64,000 bases of DNA from Gigaspora margarita. Its lineage: Eukaryota > Glomeromycota > Glomeromycetes > Diversisporales > Gigasporaceae. Every line of letters begins with the position of its first letter. Position 1 is the stretch's first letter. The notes below the pieces were generated by a model. The model did not search any database, was not told where the DNA came from, and saw only the letters and a list, made by a program, of their open reading frames with translations. A program made the translations under genes and the position numbers. This document shows, one piece after another, positions 56,391 through 64,000 of the stretch. The stretch covers positions 754,520 to 818,519 of the forward strand of contig WTPW01000060.1 of NCBI GenBank assembly GCA_009809945.1. The letters are read 5' to 3'.

Positions 56391-56934
56391 TCGTAAACTG
56401 CCGTATACAGGGGTCGTCTAAAGCGGGGCAAATTCACGTGATCACAGCCAATCAAATTACAGAATTTTGATGATCGCCGGCGAAGCAAAACAAGAAATAA
56501 AAACGAAAAACCTAAAAAATATAAAAAACGGCCGTCTAAACCTACCTCAGGTAGGTTAAGTAAAAATATCGGGAAGGCAATTTTGCTTATATATAATATC
56601 TAAAACTCAACCTAACCCCAAGATAAGATGACCCTAACCCTAAAGTTAATCGAGAAAATTATTAAGAAATATGAGTTGCTCCCGCTTTAGACGTCCCCCG
56701 TATACAAGACCCTCCCAGATATCAGACCCCCTATTTACTAAACCCGGGTGTGAATCTCAAAATTTACAATAACCAAATGCGGTTTTTTTTAGGCTGTCCA
56801 CTATGAATGAAAAATATGCACGCTTTTTAAAATTTTCCTTCTAATGGTACAAACTCTCCACCATGTACTAGATCCGGGGTCTAATATTTTGGTGGGGTGT
56901 AAGAGACCCGGGTCTTTTATACAGCAGTTTACGG
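56391..56934. mobile_element. TA-type TIR element, left repeat split by another MITE
   Basis: TCGTAAACTGCCGTA and the inverted right end CAGCAGTTTACGG, TA at 56389-56390 and 56935-56936. The left repeat resumes after the inner element as TACAAGACCC, matching GGGTCTTTTATACAG on the right. Confidence 0.75.
56408..56700. mobile_element. TA-type MITE nested in the left TIR
   Basis: CAGGGGTCGTCTAAAGCGGG and CCCGCTTTAGACGTCCCCCG, TA at 56406-56407 and 56701-56702. Interior carries CCCTAACCCTAAAGTTAA. Confidence 0.85.
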
Positions 56935-57019
56935 TACTTATCTAAAGACTAGCATTTAGTTCTATTTAATTGTTAACAAAAGAGAATTATTATTTGATTA
57001 ACTATTTTATTAACTTATA

Positions 57020-58340
57020 CATTATTTAGCACGGACATCACTAGTTGGCATGGTAATAATATATTATATAGAATAATTTTTTCAGAACAAAACATTTCTC
57101 TACAAACTTGAGATTTGGCTTCTGTCTGCCCACGCAATAATAGATCCATGTGATAAAAGTCCAATCAAACAGCATTCTTTGTGCTCCGGCCTTATACCGG
57201 TTCCTGTACTTAGTTTTAATAATCTATATCAATATCGATATTGATATTATTACAAGTGTCTGTTCGGAATCGTGATTTGTCTTATCTAATGATCATCTAT
57301 CACTTTTAATTACTTTGATCTACTTGCCTAAATGATGCTTTAAAAAGCGATAATTGTGAATGCTTAGTTTTTAGACGCAAAATTTGTAGAAGTCCTCATA
57401 ATTTTGTATTTAATAAGCTTTGCATGTATATTTAAGATAACGAAAATAATTTTCAAAAAGATTTCCAAATTAGTCTTATCTAAGAAAATTAAAAATTATA
57501 ATACGACAGGTGAAACCTAAGTTGTGAAATAGTGAAATCTGCTATGATCATCACATCCGCGGATTTCAACCGATCTACAAAGCGGATTTCACTATTTCGC
57601 ATTATATTTAAGATAACACAAGTCAAAAAAGTTTTTTAAATTAGTCTTATTTAAGAAAATTTAAAATTATATGATAATAACTAGACATTGTAGAGTTTTT
57701 ATTATAATTTACCCTGGATGATCTGGATATTTTAACAATACCCGGAGCATAGTGTTTAGTAAGGGTGATACAGAAATTACGTTTTAATGTATCAATAGTT
57801 GTTTTTGATTTAAATCATTAGTATTTTGTATAATGACGCATCTGTCCACACGCGTGTCTAAATTTGCACATTATTGTAACAGAAACAAATACACGTTTTT
57901 AATTATAGGCTCCGGAAACACAATGCTACGCATTAACCTAGTATATATATATATATATACTGTATATATATAAATATAAATAGAACTTATAGATCGTTTA
58001 TTACGAAATAAATACGTCATTTCTCACTACGATACATGTTATATCATTCAAAGGACGGACATGCTAGAATCCAACCTATTTCAGTATTTAAAAAAATATA
58101 ATAGGTAAACAGATTGTAATTATGGATTGAAATTATATATTTAATCGCATAAAATTGCTTCATTGTCTAAGCAGATTGATGCGTTAATACAAAACCTTTG
58201 AGAATGGCATTAAAGTCGGTTGGGCTAAACAACTAAATACCATTAGATGATTAATTGTTAAAAAATTTTAGACGGTTTCATTTTCTAATTATAAAATAAA
58301 ATAAATGAATAAAAATTTTTAAATAAAATAAATAAAATAA
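57020..58340. other. Spacer with a ~70-bp direct duplication
   Basis: 57428-57497 and 57605-57675 are direct copies (TATTTAAGATAAC, AATTAGTCTTATCTAAGAAA) around a short G/C-richer segment that itself repeats GAAATAGTGAAATCTGC and GGATTTCACTATTTCGC inverted. (AT)n at 57940-57975. No gene. Confidence 0.5.
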
Positions 58341-58424
58341 ATATAAATTAATTAAATCACATCAGTGCCACAATATATATTTTATAATAAAATTTATATA
58401 TACACGTGGCATCAAAATTAAACT

Positions 58425-58525
58425 CGGTTTAAGGTTAGGGTAAGGGACAGCTTTAGGGTTGGAAGAAGTAATAATGTAGCTTATTCTAAAATTTGCAAGG
58501 AATATTTTTTGTTAGGAGCTCCAAA
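58425..58525 (+). repeat. Telomere-like-motif repeat, copy C
   Basis: TTTAAGGTTAGGGTAAGG, TTTAGGGTTGGAAG, then AAATTTGCAAGGAATATTTT and TGTTAGGAGC. Third copy of the motif order seen at 11388 and 52043. Confidence 0.5.
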
Positions 58526-58559
58526 ACGGTTTATAATTACTGTATTTACCCAACATGTA

Positions 58560-58812
58560 GACCCCGTGCGATGTACTGTAACCTGTAGCAATTTTGACTT
58601 ATACCCGAGTACCTGAGTATGATACTATGATTCTGTACCCCGGGAAAACATAATAAAACATGTTCATATCCATACAAAACGAGCTAGGGAATACCCGGGT
58701 ACTGTATATATTGTATATACATTAGTGTGCAAATACAACAATCGTATTGTTAAATACTTTATTAAATAAGTTTTAAACTACTAGATTATACTAGATTATA
58801 CTAGATTATACT

Positions 58813-58851
<39 letters not shown>

Positions 58852-60300
58852 TATATATATATATAGATTAGATTATAATTGTCCGAAGTGTAGTGCAGTA
58901 CAGCAGTAGTGAGGTAGAACAATAGACCAGATTTTGTATTGACTTAACAGTCATGTGATAAAAATCAACCAATTAAAATCGACAACAGGACTATCAACAC
59001 AAAACAACTGTTCTTTATTTTTAGCTTCGGACATTGACAGCCTAATCTAATAGATTTAATACATATAAATAATGGTCGACAAAAATCAAACATTGATTTT
59101 CAATTTGAAAATAAACAAAGTTTGATTTTGCCGAGCATTAAATGTAAATCTTGAAATTGTCTTGCCAAATACAGTAAATTATATAGCGCAAAATTAACCC
59201 TCAATAAATTTAAAACAATCATATTTTACTGTATAGTTCATCAATAAAAAATTTAAGAGATTCTGCATTTCGAGTTACTAAAATTCGTATTTGATTGGTC
59301 AATTATATGTTACATTGCTCCGCATTACAGCATTAGTAACCACCTAATTTAGAAATACCCCCACCTTTAGATTGACTGTCATGGAACATGCGAATCAAAA
59401 ATTATTAAAAAAAAATAATTGACTTAATTGACCACTTTTTATTTTATGATTTACTATTGAACTATATTAGAAAGTCTCCGTTGTGTTCACGCGCTTCAAT
59501 AAAGCAATTGGGATAATCTATTGACTATCCTTTATACCATCTCACTAGCTTATCACTAGCTTGGAATATTCTGTGAATAAAACCACAATTCAATATAGTT
59601 TATATAGTTAGTTTAATCATAGATTACTCATGATAATTTATAATAATTTATAATAATTTATAATAATTTATAATAATTTATAGTCAATAATTTGTCTGTA
59701 AGACATAACGGTAAGTAATAAGCTTAGTTGGTAAATAAGGTTATTAAACTTATAAACACTGATTTCCGACATGTGATATGATCATATGTCACAAGATTAT
59801 GTAATCATTTGTACAAAATATCAAAATATCACGCCAATAATATTAATGCACATTTGTGAGTATTTGGAGTGATGAAGAAACATTTATACTAATTACTTCT
59901 CAATTATGTCCGATTCATGCATATGCATGTAGGAAATTTCAAAATATGTATTATTTAGTCAATGAAAGCGCAAACATATTCTATTACGTGTATTATGAGT
60001 AAAGCATGATAAGCCGGTGATCCATAAAAATTCAGTGTCGTACAATCTTTAAATGTTAAAACTTTTTAGATTTACAAGATCCTTGACACATTTAATGATT
60101 TTTTCCCATTATAGTTACATTGTCTCATTCAATGCCAATTTACTAAAGTTGGAATGGATACGAATAAAAGGGACTTGACCAATCATCATAGCCTTTTTTC
60201 ACACGACATAAGAAACTAATCGTTTACGAGCCGAAATTTTTCATTGTTTATATTTTAGTGCATAATCACTGAAGTATCACTGAAGTATCACTGATTATAA
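58560..60300. other. Gene-free region upstream of the bZIP gene
   Basis: Contains simple repeats: TACTAGATTA x4 (58785-58812), (AT)n (58815-58865), and a 10-bp ATAATTTATA array of about five units (59635-59690). From 59700 onward composition is more balanced and no element ends are seen, so 59700-60300 may be the native upstream region of the bZIP gene. Confidence 0.5.
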
Positions 60301-60327
60301 TATAAGATCTTTTTGATAACTGATTAA

Positions 60328-60453
60328 ATGCAAAAAATGGAAGAAAAAGAAATGGATAAAAGCTACAATTTTCTTTCTCATTTTCAATATTCGAACCGAA
60401 CAAACCCCTTGATAATCGAAATCGCACACCCATTCCCTCTAACCCCCCCTTAA
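60328..60453 (+). promoter_or_regulatory. 41-codon upstream ORF in the bZIP leader
   Basis: ATG at 60328, stop TAA at 60451-60453, eight bases before the bZIP ATG and in a different frame. The peptide begins MQKMEEKEMDKSYNFL and ends HPFPLTPP. If the transcript starts upstream of 60328, scanning ribosomes would meet this uORF (and its in-frame ATGs) first and have almost no room to reinitiate. uORF control is established for fungal bZIP regulators such as yeast Gcn4; here it is inferred. Confidence 0.55.
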
Positions 60454-60461
60454 AAAAAGGA

Positions 60462-61520
60462 ATGTTCCAACCGTCGATGAAATTTGATGCTCCCTCCTAT
60501 TGTTCTGCTTCGCCTTACATTTCCTCTCAAAAAACAAAGTCTTCCACTCCTCAGACAACTTCAAATTTACCATGTTGTACTTTGGCACCTATCACAAGTC
60601 TCCTGACCTCCATTACTTCGTCTACGACGGCAAATGATATTACAAATAATGGTAACACCATGTTTTCCATAGTTTCTTGTCAGTCTAGCGCATCATCCGG
60701 AGGTAAAAATAAACGCGGTCGAAAACCCTTACCAGCAATGCCATCAGAGAAAAGGCATTGTAGAAATTTAATTAATCAACGCGCGTTCCGAGAGCGCAAA
60801 AAAAACCAAGTCAAGGATTTGGAATCTAAAGCTGAAAAATTTGAAATATTATATAATGAATCTCAAAATGAAATTAAATCATTAAAAGAAAGAGTCGCGT
60901 TTTTAGAAAAACTTATTTCCAATAGTAATATAAACGATGCAAGTGATGGACGTGATAATATTTATATGATTGAAGATAATAATAATCATTCTAATGACTA
61001 TAAACACAAAGAAAGCGTGTCATATGCGATACCTACAGGCTCAGAACAATACTCGGGTTATTCTTCTGCATCAGGAAATTGTAATATAATATCTTCATTT
61101 ACACAAAACACTACGTCAGCATTCATGTTTAATGATGGACGACAGCGGCAAAGAAATCAACAAATTGAAGAAAATCACAATTCCTTTCAAGATTCTTTAC
61201 AATCTGATTCTATTAATAATCCTAATTCTGTATATGAACCTCGTTCCCCTACACATTCTTCTTCTTCAAATGAAACAATAGAGTCTGGTGAAAGTACGGT
61301 AGCATTAAATGGTCTTCCCAATCAAATGTCTACCCCCACACCTTTTTATTCGATATTTCCAAATGAACAAAAAGGTTACTGGATACCTTTACCGACTGCG
61401 TCTAATGATGATGAATCTGTATGGCAGAAATTTCAACAACAAGATCAACAAAGATGGCGTCTTCCACTGACATCTACATTACCACCGCTCCTTCAGTATG
61501 ATGTCAGTCGAGGCAATTAA
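60462..61520 (+). CDS. bZIP transcription factor (AP-1/Yap-like), 352 aa
   Basis: Single open frame from ATG 60462 to TAA 61518-61520. Order: Ser/Thr/Pro-rich N-terminus (1-78), a basic lead-in KNKRGRKPLPAMP (~82-94), the basic region RHCRNLINQRAFRERKKNQ (~98-116), then a leucine zipper (LESKAEKFEILYNESQNEIK followed by LKERVAFLEKLI, ~119-150) and a long Asn/Ser/Gln-rich tail likely to hold activation or disorder functions. The signature is N-x7-R with QRAFRERK, typical of the fungal Pap1/Yap/HapX group, which bind TTAC-type sites. The usual Ala before Gln (NxxAQ) is Asn here. No C-terminal Cys cluster of oxidative-stress Yap proteins is seen. Acts in the nucleus as a dimer. Short frames inside it are shadows. 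Confident on family, not on target genes. Confidence 0.93.
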   Translation: MFQPSMKFDAPSYCSASPYISSQKTKSSTPQTTSNLPCCTLAPITSLLTSITSSTTANDITNNGNTMFSIVSCQSSASSGGKNKRGRKPLPAMPSEKRHCRNLINQRAFRERKKNQVKDLESKAEKFEILYNESQNEIKSLKERVAFLEKLISNSNINDASDGRDNIYMIEDNNNHSNDYKHKESVSYAIPTGSEQYSGYSSASGNCNIISSFTQNTTSAFMFNDGRQRQRNQQIEENHNSFQDSLQSDSINNPNSVYEPRSPTHSSSSNETIESGESTVALNGLPNQMSTPTPFYSIFPNEQKGYWIPLPTASNDDESVWQKFQQQDQQRWRLPLTSTLPPLLQYDVSRGN

Positions 61521-61620
61521 TGGCATTATCCATGAATTTGCTTGGTCATAATTTAATTATGACCGTTTTGTTAGCCATCTTCGCGTTGGGACATTTTATT
61601 ACTTAAGGGGTACAAATGTA

Positions 61621-61626
61621 AATAAA
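61621..61626 (+). terminator. Poly-A signal of the bZIP gene
   Basis: AATAAA about 100 bases after the stop codon. A plausible cleavage signal by position and match to the canonical hexamer. Confidence 0.5.
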
Positions 61627-61639
61627 ATTTTTAATCTAG

Positions 61640-62160
61640 ACATAAACACGTTATTTATTTTTTATTTTGAATGAATTTATTAATTCATTCATTGGGTGTT
61701 CGATAGCACTTATCCTACATAACGAATTTTCTTTCCTTTATTTTTTCGTTCTGAAAATCGAATTTTTCGGACATTCGAACTTTTTTTTTTTTCGTAAAAA
61801 ACAAGCATTGGAAAATATATGATCAGTTCGTATTATAACATTATGGGAAAAAGTGTTATGACTTAGTTAATTTAAAAGTAAGATAATTTTAATTATTCAA
61901 ATAGTCTCCGTTATATATGGATTCTAATTAAGTATGAATTCTCATTTACGGTTGTTTGTAAATGATAGTTTTTGTGTTTTTTTTTTTAAGCATAATAAAA
62001 TTTTTTCTGGAAACTTGATTGATCTAAAAATATTAATTTAGATCAGGCTTAAGTTTTTTTAAAGATGAATATCTTATGTCGCGGTATAATAATATTTAGT
62101 AACGTGAAATCAGGTGATTTTTTTATTTACAAAATATTATACTCCTCTTTATTATGCCAA
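61640..62160. other. 3' flank of the bZIP gene
   Basis: T-rich stretches (61780-61790, 61977-61990), no ORF of interest and no bounded repeat. Confidence 0.4.
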
Positions 62161-62164
62161 CTTA

Positions 62165-62285
62165 CAGAAATCAATCCTCCATAAGTGCGCCTTCTATAAG
62201 TTCACACCCTCTCTAAATGCACGCTCAAATTCTGGCCAATTATATTTACGACCTCTAAGAGCGTGCACTTATGGAGGCTTTACTG
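62165..62285. mobile_element. pogo-like MITE 1 (121 bp)
   Basis: CAGAAATCAATCCTCCATAA and the inverse GCACTTATGGAGGCTTTACTG, TA on each side. The CAGT-AACCTC-type terminus resembles pogo/Tigger ends. Confidence 0.7.
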
Positions 62286-62387
62286 TATGTGATTTTTTAC
62301 TATTTTTAATAAGAACATTACAATGATTAATGTTATAACAATTTTTATTATTTTACATACGATTTTCAATTTTGGTTTAGACATATA

Positions 62388-62557
62388 CAGTCAAATCTCT
62401 CTAAGTGCACCCTCTATAAGTGCACACCCTCTCTAAATGCATATTCAAGTCCTGGCCCAAATACATATATACTTGATCTCTATAAATGCACTTTTTTCTA
62501 AATGCACGTTGTTTTAAAGTGTGGTCCCAAGAACGTGCACTTAGAGAGGTTTGACTA
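62388..62557. mobile_element. pogo-like MITE 2 (170 bp)
   Basis: CAGTCAAATCTCTCTAAGTG and GCACTTAGAGAGGTTTGACTA, TA at 62386-62387 and 62558-62559. Internal repeats CTCTAAATGCA and TCTATAAGTGCAC. Confidence 0.8.
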
Positions 62558-62889
62558 TATTTACAATTTTCTGTTTGTTTATAGAATTGAAGTACTTTTT
62601 CTACAATTTTTGTACAAATATTTTTATTTTAATACTGCATTCTCATCACATTAATTTTTAAATAAGGTTGTAAAATACCTTGTTGTATTATACACATCAA
62701 TTAAGATCTTTTTTATTTTTGTTTTTTTTTATTTATTTATTTTTTGCAATAAATTTACTAAATTCTTCTAATTTAGGTTAAATTATATATTTTTTATTTT
62801 TAGTATCAGAAAAATTAAATAATGCAAACTTGCAAAAATCTGTATTTTCACAAATTTTTGTACAATCATAATAAAATCAAATTAAAATG

Positions 62890-63080
62890 AAATAGGTGCC
62901 TTTTGTGTAACATGTTACAAGGTTTGTGTAACGTGATACAAAGTTTTGTGTAACATTGTACAAGATTTTGTAAAACATATCACAGAGTTTGTATACTATA
63001 TCACAGAATTTTTGTACCATGTTACATTTATTTTTTGTTATACTCTGTATCACAAAATATCCTGTAATATGTTATACACA
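62890..63080. repeat. ~22-bp tandem repeat, six degenerate units
   Basis: TTTGTGTAACATGTTACAAG and relatives (GTGTAACGTGATACAAAG, GTGTAACATTGTACAAGAT, GTACCATGTTACATT). Each unit is partly palindromic around TAACATGTTA. Confidence 0.7.
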
Positions 63081-63136
63081 TATAGTACAGGACAGCTAAA
63101 GATATCCAATTTAATTGCCTTCCAAAAAATGCTATA

Positions 63137-63477
63137 CAGTCAAACCTCCATAAATGCAACATGTACAGACAAGCTTACAACGTGTATTTAGGGAGGTATT
63201 GCATTTAGGGAGAGCCAATTAAATTGCAGCTTTAAAGATTAGATCATCAAGTTTGTGTAACTTCTACTAAAACTGTATAACCTACTTTAAATACTAAAAT
63301 TTGATTGGCTACGTGCATTTAGGGAGGTAGCATGATATAGAAAATTATTTGGAAGAACGTGTATTTACAGAATATAGAACGTGCATTTAGCACTAATAAT
63401 TTTTTACAAACAAGACAAAAATGTGCATTTAGGGAGGTATTGCATTTATGGAGGTTGCATTTATGGAGGTCTGACTG
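63137..63477. mobile_element. pogo-like MITE 3 (341 bp)
   Basis: CAGTCAAACCTCCATAAATG and ATTTATGGAGGTCTGACTG, TA at 63135-63136 and 63478-63479. At least six internal TGCATTTAGGGAGGT-like copies, mostly in one orientation. Confidence 0.82.
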
Positions 63478-63824
63478 TACCTTGACAAAAAATTTTTTAA
63501 AAAAAACCCCTTTTTCAAATTGATAGTTTGTAACCCAAACTACATTTTTAAAAGAGAGTTTTTTTTATTTTTATTTTGATAGCATAGTTACTATTTAAAG
63601 TTTATCTATTTTATATCTAAGATAAGAATTTGGTTTACAAAACCAACCAATCAAAATCAAAAGCCCTTCGAGCACGTGCTAACTGACCAATCAGATCACT
63701 CAGATTTAAAAAAATATTTAAAACAATTTTTAAATTTGATTTGTATTATTATCAATCTTTTTTATTTTAATTATTTTAATACCAAAAAATCAAAGCTAAA
63801 ATAGTTAAAGTAAAACAGAGCAAT

Positions 63825-63944
63825 TTAGCTCATTTTGCATGGATCAACACTAGTACCAGCACCATCATCACTAGGAACAATACTAGTACTAGAGGCAGAA
63901 GCAAAATTGGCATTGAAATAAGCAACAATACCATTAATCTTGAA
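63825..63944 (-). CDS. Possible terminal exon of an unknown gene
   Basis: Minus-strand open stretch of 39 codons ending at 63825: FKINGIVAYFNANFASASST, then SIVPSDDGAGTSVDPCKMS and stop. Ser/Ala/Thr/Asp/Gly-rich, unlike the Lys/Asn/Ile/Phe chance frames of this AT-rich DNA. An AAG|ATT junction could be a splice acceptor. The remainder would lie near or beyond the window edge. Could be fortuitous. Confidence 0.25.
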   Translation of the reverse strand, partial: FKINGIVAYFNANFASASSTSIVPSDDGAGTSVDPCKMS

Positions 63945-64000
63945 TCAAATAGTAAATACAAAAGTAATAGTTTAAGCCTGTGATTCTGAAATAATTATGA

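Noticed and set aside
62890-63080. CRISPR-like array
   Set aside because: Units are contiguous degenerate ~22-bp tandem repeats without spacers, in a eukaryotic context.

Overview
The window is extremely A+T-rich, almost gene-free eukaryotic DNA packed with nested transposable elements. A fungal bZIP gene, fungal-type DDE and MULE/FAR1 transposase remnants, an RNase H-bearing LINE, TPR-like debris and TTAGGG-like motifs all suit a repeat-rich Glomeromycota genome (Rhizophagus-like). That is an inference from protein style and composition, not a database match. There are two assembly gaps (10656-11115 and 38255-39046) and a few single Ns.

Layout. 1-9.6 kb: a TA-flanked inverted-repeat element (238-9589) interrupted by a 7.9-kb minus-strand LINE with a perfect 15-bp target duplication. 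10-12.7 kb: stacked palindromes around the first gap. 13.3-15.2 kb: a poly-A retroposon with an hAT-type element inside. 15.5-21.4 kb: three elements of an unassigned family (terminus AGGACCC, 8-bp target duplications), one carrying tandem repeats. 22.9-25.6 kb: a broken DDE transposase gene interrupted by a MITE. 25.9-28.1 kb: a tiny two-exon C2H2 finger gene candidate, an hAT MITE and exon-like minus-strand ORFs. 28.6-47.3 kb: hairpins, Harbinger-like MITEs and many hAT-type elements, one holding TPR and ISXO2-like debris. 47.4-52.4 kb: a MULE with a decayed FAR1/SWIM/zinc-knuckle transposase. 52.8-53.9 kb: two tRNA-headed SINEs. 54.7-57 kb: hAT, Harbinger-like and TA-type MITEs. 60.3-61.6 kb: the one clearly intact gene, a 352-aa bZIP factor preceded by a 41-codon uORF. 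62-63.5 kb: three pogo-like MITEs.

Three patterns stand out. (1) One palindromic module, marked by GCTACATAGTAAA and TTAAGTAAAGTTGTTC, sits inside elements whose termini belong to different superfamilies. (2) Most hAT-type elements have subterminal zones built from a short motif private to each element. (3) Most nonsense codons recognised in the LINE, DDE and MULE remnants can be explained by C-to-T/G-to-A transitions at Trp, Gln or Arg codons, which suggests mutation linked to silencing. The bZIP gene is the only locus with a clear host role; most of the rest is transposon material or unassigned AT-rich DNA.
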